This document shows, piece after piece, positions 1-10,608 of a stretch of DNA of 64,000 nt (positions within the stretch are counted from its first letter, which is position 1; each line of letters opens with the position of its first letter). The position numbers and the translations under genes are program-made. The notes under the pieces are model-generated. The model was not told the origin of the DNA. It made no database searches and was given only the letters and a program-made list of their open reading frames with translations. The stretch is from assembly GCA_037349315.1 (NCBI GenBank), contig JBAIAC010000001.1, forward strand, positions 992,001-1,056,000, in the 5' to 3' direction. This stretch comes from Chelydra serpentina. Its lineage: Eukaryota > Chordata > Testudines > Chelydridae.

Positions 1-1501
1 CTACTGTCACATACTCCCCTGGCAACATGTCCTCTGGCTTCACCAGATGTCCCTTAACTATAGTCACATCGGAGCCAGTATCTCGCCAGCCCGTGCATCC
101 AACACCATTGAGCTTTGCCTCCTTAATAAACCTTTTACTCCCTTGCCACGCCTCAGTCCTAACATAACTGGTGAGCTCATCACCTCCTCCCATACTACTG
201 GAGACTATGGGGTTGGCATTATCCACTGCTGTGCTTGCACCTGGACTCAAGGTGGTGCTGTTGTGGCTTGGTTCAGCCTGGGTGCTCAGAGTAAGGGAGC
301 TGGTATGTACTGTGGCTTTTGGGGTTGCTGGTTTTGGGCTGCCCTTCAGGAGCGGGCAACCTGGTCTCATGTGGCCAAGCTCACCACAGTGATAGCATTT
401 AACCTGTTTGTTCTTGGGGTGAGAGTTCCTACCCTCTGGGCCCCCCAAGCTCCTTTAGAAGAGTCAGGGCCAGGTTTACCTTTAAATCCTTCCCTCCTCT
501 TAAACTGGGGAGAATGGTGATTAATTTTCCCTTGGGGTTTATACCCTTCTCGAGCCATGTTTTGGGTATGGGCATCCGCAATCTCTGCAGCCCGTAGGAC
601 TGACTGAGGGTCCCTATCACACACAGCTGCTCTCACATGGTCAGGCACAATGTCTAAAAACTGTTCCAAAGTTATTAAATCCAGAAGCTTTTCAAAACTC
701 CCATGTGCCTTGGCTCCCACAACCTACTTTTTAACAAAACCCATCAGCTTATGAGCATATTCTACAAAAGTACAATCACTAGACATTTTAAACTTTCTAA
801 ACGTAACTCTGTAAGAATCAGGAGTAACCTTGAACTGCCTTAACACAGAATCTTTAAACCGCTCATAATCCAAGGCTTCTTGTTCCCCCAATTCATTAAA
901 TACCTCCCTGGCTTTTCCAGTCAGTCTGGTCAGCAGGACAGGCATTCACTGATCATTCGGGATCTGGTACAGACTGCAGAGGCATTCAAAGGTAAAACTC
1001 CTCTATATCCTCAGTGTCATTGTAAATGGGACACATCCTTTCCCAGTTTTTCTCGTGGCAGTGGGGAACAGGAGTACCAGGTGGTGATGACTTTCTCTGC
1101 TTCTGCATTACTTGGAGCTGAAGTTTGGCCGTCTCCTGTTCCATCTTGTGAGTCTCCTGTTGCCTCTGTCTAGCCTTTTCCTCGGCAGCCAGCAGCTCCA
1201 GACGCCCCTTACGAGCTTCTCTTTTGAACTCAGCATTCTTTTGCTTTTCCAGCAATCGAAGATCTGCTAGATTCTGTTCATGCCCAAGTTGCAGTTTATT
1301 TGCTGCCTTTTGCACTCTAATTTTTTCTGCATCCTCTGTAGCATCAGGCAAGGGCTGTGTTCCTGCCTCCTGATCACTGGCCATTAACAGATCTCTCAGT
1401 TCTTTATTTGTAGCTTTCTTTCTAAAGCTGATCCCCTTTTCTGAACACAAATCTTCCAGGGCTTTTTTGTCAAGGCCCTCATATGCTATTTGCTCATCCA
1501 T
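1..1501 (-). pseudogene. gag-pro of Ty3/Gypsy element, disrupted
   Basis: Starts at the ATG at 1501 with a charged, coiled-coil-like N-terminal part rich in K, E, Q and R. A SCAN-like capsid region follows, with RLTGKAREVFNEL near 900-930 and a QFLDIVPDHVRAAV stretch near 620-660. A retroviral CCHC zinc knuckle (CYHCGELGHMRPGC) lies at about 345-395. The aspartic protease core DTGSDVTIV is at about 55-80. Gag packages RNA and the protease matures the polyprotein. Breaks: a frameshift near 990, a TGA in place of Trp near 946, a TAG near 722 and a further frame change near 430. The protein is therefore not expressed whole. Confidence 0.75.
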
Positions 1502-1779
1502 TGCAACTGCTCTTTAACCAACCAAACTCTCACTACCAAAATTCAAATTTTGATAGCGTGGGGCTCTGACCCAAAGCTTAATTGACCTGGTTCTGTGGAT
1601 CCTAGCACGACTACGCCACTGTGACGGTGCTGCCCATAGGAGCCCGCTGAGGTCACTCAATCAGGGTGAACTGCAAACAGAATGGGGCAAACAAACCCCA
1701 AACACTGGTGGATATTCCAATATTCAGGATTTACCAAGCCAGCACAAAACAGCTTCTATAGTACTTCACTGATTACTAA

Positions 1780-2071
1780 GGGTAGGTCTACACTTACCCG
1801 TCGGAGGCGTCGGATCGATGTTCTGGGTTCGATTTATCGCGTCTTGTCTAGACGCGATAAATCGAACCAGGAAGTGCTCCCCCGTCGACGCTGGTAATCC
1901 TGCTCCACGAACGGAGCAGGCAGAGTCGACGGGGGAGCCTGCGCGCTGCGGTGTGGACCAGGGGTGAGTACTTTTAAGTTCAAAATAAGATACTTCGACT
2001 TCAGCTACGTTATTCACGTAGCTGAAGTCGCGTATCTTACTTCGAATTTTGGGGCTAGTGTAGACCAGCCC
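1780..2071 (-). mobile_element. Three-hairpin MITE, copy 1 (Harbinger-type ends)
   Basis: 292-bp non-coding element flanked by TAA (1777-1779 and 2072-2074). The ends GGGTAGGTCTACACT and AGTGTAGACCAGCCC are inverted repeats. Inside are a hairpin around ATTTATCGCGTCT, a second around CCCCCGTCGAC with an inner GCTCC/GGAGC stem, and a third around CTTCAGCTACGT. It is inserted in the Gypsy LTR. The 3-bp target duplication and GTCTACACT ends match the Harbinger elements in this window. Confidence 0.8.
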
Positions 2072-3026
2072 TAAGAAGTCTAAACAATGCAGTTCCCTTA
2101 AAGTGTCCAGCCTCCAGCCTCCATCCAGACACACACTGTCAGATATGATGATGATTACCTAAAATGTTAATTCATCATATACAAGAAAAGGTTCTTCCAA
2201 TCCCAAAGGATCAGCCCGAAATCCAGGTCAAATAATAATTTAGATCTCACTCCAAATACACACTTCCACTCAATTCTTATTAACTAAACTAAAATTTATT
2301 AAAAAAGAAAGAGAGAGAGTGCTGGTTAAAAGATACATACAGATTTGAATTCAATTCCTGAGGTTCAGATACTTCGCAAAGATGAGCTTGTAGTTGCCAA
2401 AAATCCTTTTAGAAATAGTTCATAGATTATAGTCCAATGTCCATATTCAGGGTGACTCCAGTCAGTGACTGGGGATCTCAATCCTTATGGCTCAGGGTTT
2501 CCCCTTCTTGAAACGCAAAGCAGATCTGAGATGAAGAAGGATCGTGTCCCAGGGTCTTTATACATTTACAGCAGCCTTTTGGCCTGAGAAAACAATAGGC
2601 TTAACTTTCCTTCTTCCAAACATCATGGCAATTAGCACAGGATAATTTATCCATTACACAGTTCAGACACAGGTTATCACAACCTTCAGAGAGACATAGA
2701 CAATAATACCATTTCACTTAAATATCTTCTTAAATGTTAATATTCCTTTTTTGATCTTTGAATCAAAGCTATAGCCATAGACAAGACTTGTTTGCTTACA
2801 TCACAAGAGCTGAACAAACATCTATCCGTCTATCTCTAACAATGAAGGCTTGCATTTCAAAGCACTATTCATTTACATATCTTTCTAACCAGTCTTTAAA
2901 GTTCAGGCATGGGTCAGGTCAGTCTGTGAGGTCATTAACTCTTTTTGGCCCTGTCACCTTTCAATGAGATATTATACTCATAACATACTCATAACATCTC
3001 ATAACATCCTCATAACATCATAACAG

Positions 3027-4255
3027 CAAGTAATTAAGGAAATCATCTGCAAACACTTGGAAGGTGGTAAGGTGATAGGGAATAACCAGCATGGATTTGT
3101 AAAGAACAAATCATGTCAAACCAATCTGATAGCTTTCTTTGATAGGATAACGAGTCTTGTAGATAAGGGAGAAACGGCGGATGTAGTATACCTAGACTTT
3201 AGTAAGGCATTTGATACGGTCTCACATGATATTCTTATCAATAAACTAGGGAAATACAACTTAGATGGGGCTACTATAAGGTGGGTGCACAACTGGCTGG
3301 ATAACCATACTCAGAGAGTAGTTATTAATGGTTCCCAATCCTGCTGGAAAGGTATAACGAGTGGGGTTCCGCAAGGGTCTGTTTTGGGACCGGCTCTGTT
3401 CAATATCTTCATCAACGACTTGGATATTGGCATAGAAAGTACGCTTATTAAGTTTGCAGATGATACCAAACTGGGAGGGATTGCAACTGCTTTGGAGGAT
3501 AGGGTCATAATTCAAAATGATCTGGACAAATTGGAGAAATGGTCAGAGGTAAACAGGATGAAGTTTAATAAGGACAAATGCAAAGTGCTCCACTTAGGTA
3601 GGAACAATCAGTTTCACACATACAGAACGGGAGGAGACTGTCTAGGAAGGAGTACGGCAGAAAGGGATCTAGGGGTTATAGTGGACCACAAGCTAAATAT
3701 GAGTCAACAGTGTGATGCTGTTGCAAAAAAAGCAAACATGATTCTGGGCTGCATTAACAGGTGTGTGGTGAGCAAGACACGAGAAGTCATTCTTCCGCTC
3801 TACTCTGCGCTGGTTAGGCCTCAACTGGAGTATTGTGTACAGTTCTGGGCACCACATTTCAAGAAAGATGTGGAGAAATTGGATAGGGTCCAGAGAAGAG
3901 CAACAAGAATGATTAAGGATCTAGAGAACATGACCTATGAAGGAAGGCTGAAGGAATTGGGTTTGTTTAGTTTGGAAAAGAGAAGACTGAGAGGGGACAT
4001 GATAGCGGTCTTCAGGTATCTAAAAGGGTGTCATAAGGAGGAGGGAGAAAACTTGTTCATCTTAGCATCTGAGGATAGAACAAGAAGCAATGGGCTTAAA
4101 CTGCAGCAAGGGAGGTTTAGGTTGGACATTAGGAAAAAGTTCCTAACTGTCAGGGTGGTTAAACACTGAAATAAACTGCCCAGGGCAGTTGTGGAATCTC
4201 CATCTCTGGAGATATTTAAGAGTAGGTTAAATAAATGTCTATCAGGGATGGTCTA
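3027..4255 (+). pseudogene. CR1 ORF2 reverse transcriptase, C-terminal part
   Basis: Shows the RT motifs [23 protein letters not shown] and the catalytic FADDTKLGG, then the CR1 C-terminal domain ([33 protein letters not shown]). The frame is open from about 3027 to 4169. There a TGA replaces the Trp codon of the conserved VVKHWN motif, and the homologous frame continues to a stop near 4253. The endonuclease and N-terminal RT are missing through 5' truncation. It is a dead copy. Confidence 0.9.
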
Positions 4256-4340
4256 GACAGTAATTGGTCCTGCCATGAGGGCAGGGGGTTGGACTCGATG
4301 ACCTCTCGAGGTCCCTTCCAGCCCTAGAATCTATGAATCA
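3027..4340 (+). mobile_element. CR1 LINE, 5'-truncated, copy 1
   Basis: 5'-truncated CR1 running from within the reverse transcriptase to the 3' end. The conserved 3' UTR (GGGGGTTGGACTCGATGACC) is followed by a degenerate ATCTATGA tail. It abuts the TG start of the Gypsy LTR at 3026/3027. It is clearly diverged from the two near-identical copies at 6919 and 54996, so it belongs to another subfamily or is older. Confidence 0.9.
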
Positions 4341-5940
4341 CATCTGGCCAACCCAGGGCAACGTGTCTGTGAGTATGAAAGAAAAAGGTTGCAGGTGGGT
4401 CTGCTCCTGGTCGTAGCAAGACTGGGCAATAAGAGGAGTTAGAAAAAGGGAAGAGATGTGTACTTGACAGCTAGAGAGAAAAATTGAACAATTAAATGCC
4501 AATTCACTGTGAGTTCTGTCCAGGTGGCAAGCCTCACGGGTGATGATTCGGGTGACCCTTGTGAGTTATATTGTTAAGAAAAGAAACCAGAAGAAGGGAA
4601 AGGATTTGAGTTTGGTTTTGGATAACAAAAATAGCAGATAAAGGCTCTGGTAAAGAGGAAGATGGACAGTGCTCCACACTGAGCCTTGGGGTGGCTCTGT
4701 GTGGTCAAGCTGTCACTTTGCTGGGGGTGCACACAAGAAACAGTTACACCTTGTGTAGAAATTGATGTGGCTAGTGTTGTGGACATTGAATTGTGGAGAG
4801 AATGTGCATTTTTCCCCAGACCATGTGCAGTGTTTTGAAAACAGGAGTTAAAAGTTAAAAGTTGATTGTGTCCTTTTGAGACAGAGTCTCTAAGCGGCTA
4901 ATAACTTTGAATTCAAAAGCAAGCCAAGAACGTCTGTGTTAATGCAAATCACCTAAAAGATAGAAGCCATTGAAATTTGATCTGCCTATGAAAAACACAG
5001 AAAAGATATGGGGGTAATTCTTCTGTTTTGCCTGAAATTAGCAAGGGTATTTGTATAAGAAATAAATGTTTAAATAATGACTGACTGCCCAATAGGGGTT
5101 TAGATAACCCCTTTTTGCCCAATAGGGGTAGACCGGTGTTCTTTTTGTCTTTCAGAAAATCAGAGAAAACTGATGCCAGCTGAAAAGCAATCCACATACC
5201 ATGCATTTGCTGGCACAATAGGAATTATGTTCTGTGTTTTATGCCCTGTCTTGTGGTGTTTGTCTTGTGGCCCAAATTGTTGTGTTTAATATTTTCATAG
5301 GATAGTCTAGTTCAAAATTAAATAGAAGGGTTAAATCAAAATGCAGATACTTGTTTTATCCAATTTGGAATACAAAGCGTTTTGGATACTATTAGGAAAT
5401 ATTAAGGTTTTAATATATGTGAGCAAAAGGGGAATGACTGCTGCAGTTAATGAAACAATGGGTTTTTCTCCATCTTTGTAGTTTTAGATCTGTTGTGTTC
5501 CTTCCTGCTGGCTTTGCTATTTTTGCAGGCCTGTATAGTTTTGGGGCATATTCAAGCCCCCCTCTTTGTTGTCTGTCAGCCAAGCTTCGGCTGTGGGCAG
5601 TGTCCTTGGGCAGAAGCCAAGTTTCGTCATCTTCGAATTGAGCTTTTTCACTGCAGAGTTAAATTTATTCGTTCTCTGCTCCTTGCGTCTTCTTTATTTC
5701 CTCCCTCGACCTCTTGAACCTGTAAAGGAATTTTCCACTTTCCACTTACACACCTTTACCTTTCTTCAAAATGCTTTGTGATGTTTGGAGTAGTATTGGT
5801 CATATACAGTGCTGATCTGCCTTTCCTGGAGATTCACTGAGGGAGGAGGGTCAGCAATATAATATTGGAATAATATTGCCAGCAATATAATATTTGAAAA
5901 TTAGTTGAAGTTAGAAAAGTAGCATACCCTCTTGTAAATA
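4341..5940. other. 1.6 kb without recognisable gene
   Basis: I recognise no coding domain. It precedes the retroviral integrase and may be decayed upstream sequence of that provirus, but no gag, protease or RT motif is visible. A 14-bp direct repeat TGCCCAATAGGGGT occurs at 5086 and 5116. Short open frames at 5450-5781 are hydrophobic but match nothing I know. Confidence 0.4.
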
Positions 5941-6774
5941 TTCAGATTGATTTTATTTAAATGTTTAAATGGTGTAATTATGAATATGTGTTAGTTTTAG
6001 TTGATGTATTTTCAAACTGGGTTGAGGCCTTTCTCCGTAGAAAGGCAGATGTTGTGAAGCTTCGGCTTAAGGACTTTGTACTACGATTTGGCAACCCTGT
6101 GAGTATCAACAGTGATCGTGGAACTTATTTTACTGGACAGATTGTAAAGGAGTTATGTGCAACCTTGCAGATCCAACACAACCTCTACTGTCCCCGCCAC
6201 CTGCAGTCTGCTGGGACAGTGAAACGTCAAAATGGGATTTTGAAAAATAAACTGGCCAAGATCTGTGCTGAAACAAACTTAAAATGGCCAGATGTCCTGC
6301 CATTAGCACTGATAAGCATGAGGGCCACTCCCAACCTAAAGAGTGGGCTTAGCCCATATCAGATCCTGACAGGGTGCCCGATGCGACTACCAGCTGCACC
6401 CCACTGATCCTTCCCCAGATGGACATTCATTTGATGGATAATACAATGCTTAATTATTGCCAGGCACTAATGCAATGTGTTAGGTCTCTTTAAAACAGGT
6501 GAAAGAAGCACTACCAAAGAATCCTGAGCAACCCTGCCACGCGCTGGAACCAGGAGACTGGGTCTTCATAAAAGTCCATCAGCAAAAGACCACCCTGACC
6601 CCATCATGGAAAGGCCCTTACCAAGTCCTGTTGACCACCTGTGAGGTGCCAAGAACTGACTGCTTGGACCCATGCTTCTCTCTGCAAAAAAAGACCCCTT
6701 CACCTCGAGATGATCCTCTGACTACTGATCAGCCTGTCTCTCCTTCTGGCACTACTTTTCCTCCTTTTGGATAA
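5941..6774 (+). pseudogene. Retroviral integrase core and C-terminal domain, broken
   Basis: A QIDF start of the catalytic core at about 5943 is followed at once by a stop, then VLVDVFSNWVEAF, NSDRGTYFTG and a core helix reading GTVKRQNGILK. Where gammaretroviral integrases have the third catalytic acidic residue (V-E-R), this copy has V-K-R. The frame stops after 6407. The C-terminal SH3-like domain (PGDWVFIKVHQ, then WKGPYQVLL) resumes at about 6500-6640. Integrase normally inserts viral DNA; this one lacks an intact DDE triad and frame. Confidence 0.75.
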
Positions 6775-6918
6775 CAGGAGAAAAGGACAAGGTGAAGTGC
6801 TAGTAACCTCTCCCTTGTCCATTGACAGAACCACCATACATTCACCATCTGCTGGAGGAACCCAGCTAGTAAAGGGTGACGTGCTGGTAACCTCTCCCCT
6901 GTATGATGCTGAACCACA
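6775..6918 (+). repeat. Imperfect direct repeat next to CR1 insertion
   Basis: Two copies of a roughly 27-bp segment (GTGAAGTGCTAGTAACCTCT and GTGACGTGCTGGTAACCTCT) lie about 90 bp apart, ending just before the CR1 junction. They sit downstream of the integrase C-terminus, probably in the retroviral pol/env interval. No function is evident. Confidence 0.5.
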
Positions 6919-8669
6919 ACTTGGAGTTGCAGCTAGCTGGAGATGTTAGGAGTAACAAGAAGGGTTTCTTCAGGTATGTTAGCAACAAGAAGAAAGTCAA
7001 GGAACGTGTGGGCCCCTTGCTGAATGAGGGAGGGAACCTTGTGACAGAGGATGCGGAGAAAGCTAGTGTACTCAATGCTTTTTTTGCCTCTGTCTTCACA
7101 GACAAGGGCAGCTCCCAGATGGCTGCACTCCGCAGCACGGTATGGGGAGGAGGTGACCAGCCCTCTGTGGAGAAAGAAGTAGTTCGGGACTATTTAGAAA
7201 AGCTGGACGAACACAAGTCCATGGGGCCGGATGCACTGCATCCGAGGGTGCTAAAGGAGTTGGCCGATGTGATTACAGAGCCATTGGCCATTATCTTTGA
7301 CAAATCATGGCAATCGGGGGAGGTCCCGGATGACTGGAAAAAAGCTAATGTAGTGCCCATCTTTAAAAAAGGGAAGAAGGAAGATCCGGGGAACTACAGG
7401 CCAGTCAGTCTCACCTCAATCCCTGGAAAAATCATGGAACAGGTCCTCAAGGAATCAATTTTGAACCACTTAAAGGAGGGGAAAGTGATCAGGAACAGTC
7501 AGCATGGATTCACCAAGGGCAAGTCATGCCTGACTAACCTAATTGCCTTCTATGATGAGATAACTGGCTCTGTGGATGAGGGGAAAGCAGTGGATGTGCT
7601 ATTTCTTGACTTTAGCAAAGCTTTTGATACAGTCTCGCACAGCGTTCTTGCCAGCAAGTTAAAGAAGTATGGGCTGGATGAATGGACGGTAAGGTGGATA
7701 GAAAACTGGCTGGATGGTCGTGCTCAACGGGTAGTGATCAATGGCTCCATGTCTAGTTGGCAGCCGGTATCAAGTGGAGTGCCCCAAGGGTCGGTGCTGG
7801 GGCCGGTTTTGTTCAATATCTTCATCAACGACCTGGAGGATGGTGTGGACTGCACCCTTAGCAAGTTTGCAGATGACACTAAACTGGGAGGAGTGGTTGA
7901 TACGCTGGAGGGTAGGGATAGGATACAGAGGGACCTAGACAAATTAGAGGATTGGGCCAAAAGAAATCTGATGAGGTTCAACAAGGACAAGTGCAGAGTC
8001 CTGCACTTAGGAAGGAAGAATCCCATGCACTGCTACAGACTAGGGACCGAATGGCTGGGCAGCAGTTCTGCAGAAAAGGACCTAGGGGTTACAGTGGACG
8101 AAAAGCTGAATATGAGTCAACAGTGTGCCCTTGTTGCCAAGAAGGCTAACGGCATTTTGGGCTGTATAAGTAGGGGCATTTCCAGCAGATCGAGGGAAGT
8201 GATTATTCCCCTCTATTCGGCACTGGTGAGGCCTCATTTGGAGTACTGTGTCCAGTTTTGGGCCCCACACTACAAGAAGGATGTGGATAAATTGGAAAGA
8301 GTCCAACGGAGGGCAACAAAAATGATTAGGGGGCTGGAGCACATGACTTATGAGGAGAGGCTGAGGGAACTGAGATTGTTTAGCCTGCAGAAGAGAAGAG
8401 TGAGGGGGGATTTGATAGCTGCTTTCAACTACCTAAAAGGGGGTTCCAAAGACGATGGATCTAGACTGTTCTCAGTGGTAGAAGATGACAGAACAAGGAG
8501 TAATGGTCTCAAGTTGCAGAGGGGGAGGTTTAGGTTGGATATTAGGAAAAACGTTTTCACTAGTAGGGTGGTGAAGCACTGGAATGGGTTACCTAGGGAG
8601 GTGGTGGAATCTCCTTCCTTAGAGGTTTTTAAGGTCAGGCTTGACAAAGCCCTGGCTGGGATGATCTAG
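6903..8669 (+). CDS. CR1 ORF2 reverse transcriptase, C-terminal 580 residues, open
   Basis: Continuous open frame: RT start region ([16 protein letters not shown]), [48 protein letters not shown], catalytic FADDTKLGG, then the CR1 C-terminal domain ending LDKALAGMI and a stop. The first five or six codons come from host sequence before the CR1 junction at about 6919. The endonuclease and N-terminus are absent through 5' truncation, so the copy cannot move by itself, but the RT domain has no internal stop or frameshift. Confidence 0.85.
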   Translation: MMLNHNLELQLAGDVRSNKKGFFRYVSNKKKVKERVGPLLNEGGNLVTEDAEKASVLNAFFASVFTDKGSSQMAALRSTVWGGGDQPSVEKEVVRDYLEKLDEHKSMGPDALHPRVLKELADVITEPLAIIFDKSWQSGEVPDDWKKANVVPIFKKGKKEDPGNYRPVSLTSIPGKIMEQVLKESILNHLKEGKVIRNSQHGFTKGKSCLTNLIAFYDEITGSVDEGKAVDVLFLDFSKAFDTVSHSVLASKLKKYGLDEWTVRWIENWLDGRAQRVVINGSMSSWQPVSSGVPQGSVLGPVLFNIFINDLEDGVDCTLSKFADDTKLGGVVDTLEGRDRIQRDLDKLEDWAKRNLMRFNKDKCRVLHLGRKNPMHCYRLGTEWLGSSSAEKDLGVTVDEKLNMSQQCALVAKKANGILGCISRGISSRSREVIIPLYSALVRPHLEYCVQFWAPHYKKDVDKLERVQRRATKMIRGLEHMTYEERLRELRLFSLQKRRVRGDLIAAFNYLKGGSKDDGSRLFSVVEDDRTRSNGLKLQRGRFRLDIRKNVFTSRVVKHWNGLPREVVESPSLEVFKVRLDKALAGMI

Positions 8670-8755
8670 TTGGGGTTGGTCCTGCTTTGAGCAGGGGGTT
8701 GGACTAGATGACCTCCTGAGGTCCCTTCCAACCCTGAGATTCTATGATTCTATGT
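6919..8755 (+). mobile_element. CR1 LINE, 5'-truncated, young copy 2
   Basis: Runs from CTTGGAGTTGCAG in mid ORF2 to the 3' UTR and tail (ATTCTATGATTCTATG). It is nearly identical to the copy at 55600-57440 over its whole length. It is inserted in the retroviral remnant. No clear target duplication is visible. Confidence 0.95.
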
Positions 8756-8984
8756 TCCAGGAGAGAAGAAAACAGTACATTTACTCCGCTGAAATTTCCA
8801 AAGCCCAGGACTTTTGACTACAAAGGACATTAAGAATTGGCCCTGGTGGAAGAGACGGAGTATCGTAACCTGGCAGGGAGGAACTTGTTGGGACTTTGTT
8901 TGGGACTGTGGTATTGAGTGGTGGTTTGGGTTTATTCCGGGGACTGGGCTTTGTGCTTACAAATAAGTAACATCAAAATGTACT

Positions 8985-9910
8985 GCCCTCCCTAATTGGC
9001 TTCCCGATGATGAATACCAAAGACACCTTGCTGCCACGAACATTACTCCCACCTTTGCCACCATTCCTGTAAATTACCCAAATACAAATGATACTGTATA
9101 TTTTAATGAAATCTATTGGCCAAGACCTTCACATCTAAGTGATTTATTGGAATTTTGTTCAGAAAACCTATTTTTTAAGGTTCAGAATAGCTCATATGAG
9201 AAAACAATTGAATGGAAAACAAATGGATCAGTGGAAATAGAAATATATGATATCACTACAGATGAACCTCAAGAATCAGAAATTGAGATTAGTGGGTTCT
9301 ATAGCAAGGTAGAGATTATGGTTGTTCCTGGAGTTTGTAAATTGTTAGATGAAAGAGGCCCTTATTGTTATTTGATCACCCAGTTAGTGAATAATTAAAC
9401 ATATACCCAAAGAGTTTGTTCTGCCACTGGAAAGTTTACCTGTACTGAAATTATTCCAATAACTAATAATTTAACCTGTACCATATTACAATATACCCCT
9501 TCTTATGCCATTAATGCTAATGCCTCTCGGAAGTATATGAAAGTGTTTAGCCAACAGATGTGGTATAATACTGTACCAAAAAAAAAAAAAAGAAAGAAAA
9601 AAGAGATGTATTAGGATATTGATGGACTGAAATTAATGCTACATTAGGAACTGTAAAATTCACACTGCTCTTATCCAGTTTCCAGATCACCTCTACATAT
9701 CCAAATTGCTCAAGAGGGTCTGCCATTAGGTTAGCACTACAAAGGGCCTGGGTTTCCTCTAGAAAGAAGAGGGACTTAGCTGGATCCCTATGGGATGGGG
9801 CCAATAGTGCAGCAGCCATTTGGAAAGAGTGAGAACTCTGTTTTTCTCCAACACTGTATATTATCTGCACTAATCTGACTGAGAGATTATTCACCAGCAG
9901 TGGATTATCA
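8985..9910 (+). pseudogene. Retroviral env-like remnant
   Basis: An open stretch at 9147-9398, and further traces to about 9910, read as an N-glycosylation-rich, Cys-containing extracellular protein. It lies downstream of the integrase, where env should be. There is a basic RKKR-type stretch near 9760, an A-rich run at 9579-9592 and several stops. Assignment rests mainly on position and composition; I do not see a clear fusion peptide or CX6CC motif. Confidence 0.4.
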
Positions 9911-9990
9911 GTATGAGCTGATCATTTAACAGCTCTGAGAACACAAGGGAAACTGGTATGGTACTAAAACTGTGGAAACTAACTTTGCAT

Positions 9991-10608
9991 CTAGCTAATA
10001 GAAAGCATTTGCATAGCTACTTGTTGCCAGCGGATCCTCTTGCTATGTGATGATATACATTGCACTATGCTCAGTTTTAGAGAGATGACATTTTTCATTC
10101 AGTATCTGAGAGTAAAGAGAAGGCTTTATGCTCTCAGCTTCCATAACTAAAATTATAAGCCAAAACATTGCTGGCCCCTTGAAGCAGTGCAAGGTAAAAC
10201 AAAATCCCTACTCCCTGAGTCCCCTAGCAAGAACTAGTCACACTTGCAGTCCTTATGCAAGGACTACTACTCCTTTTGTGATCCCAATGGGGCAATGACA
10301 TTTGTGAAAGACAAGTCTCTGCTCCCCCTCCTCCCCTTTACTGTGAATAGCATAACTGCTCAGCTGTGGAGAAGAGCACATGCTGTACCTCCCCCTTAAA
10401 AGGAGTAGCAACAGGTATGCTCCCACACACACACTTGGGAGCTTCAAAAGGTGTCGTGCACAATACCTCATGCAGTTCCCTGTATCTCAACCTCTTTGAT
10501 GATGATCAGCGCTCTAAAGGCATATTTGAGCCCTAAGGTTACAGAGTACTTGTGTGTGTGACCAGCCTTTTTCTGTGTACTTTGCAGAACACAATAGTGA
10601 AAGAATGT
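9991..10608. other. Unassigned sequence
   Basis: No gene, repeat boundary or RNA gene recognised, apart from short CA-type runs (for example 10424-10435). It ends at the AATGT target duplication (10604-10608) of the next element. Confidence 0.4.

Larger units (their letters stand above)
1..3026 (-). mobile_element. Ty3/Gypsy LTR retrotransposon, 5' part (LTR, leader, gag, start of protease)
   Basis: Read on the minus strand, the order is LTR/leader, gag, CCHC knuckle, protease, with the rest lost off the left window edge. The LTR appears to begin with TGTTATGATG next to a CR1 at 3026/3027 and extends down to roughly 1.5 kb; its inner edge is not resolved. A MITE sits inside it (1780-2071). 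Placement in Ty3/Gypsy rests on the SCAN-like capsid, zinc knuckle and DTG protease order; the clade is not determined. It is decayed, so not active. Confidence 0.75.
5941..9990 (+). mobile_element. Endogenous retrovirus remnant (gamma/epsilon-like), split by CR1
   Basis: Remnant provirus: integrase (5941-6774), then a CR1 insertion (6919-8755), then env-like coding traces (about 8985-9910). The order pol then env fits a class I provirus. No LTR pair, primer-binding site, gag or RT was identified. The copy carries stops and substitutions throughout and cannot be functional. Outer limits are uncertain. Confidence 0.6.

Noticed and set aside
5450..5781. Hydrophobic ORFs resembling a signal peptide
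   Set aside because: Three overlapping frames are open by composition; no downstream domain.
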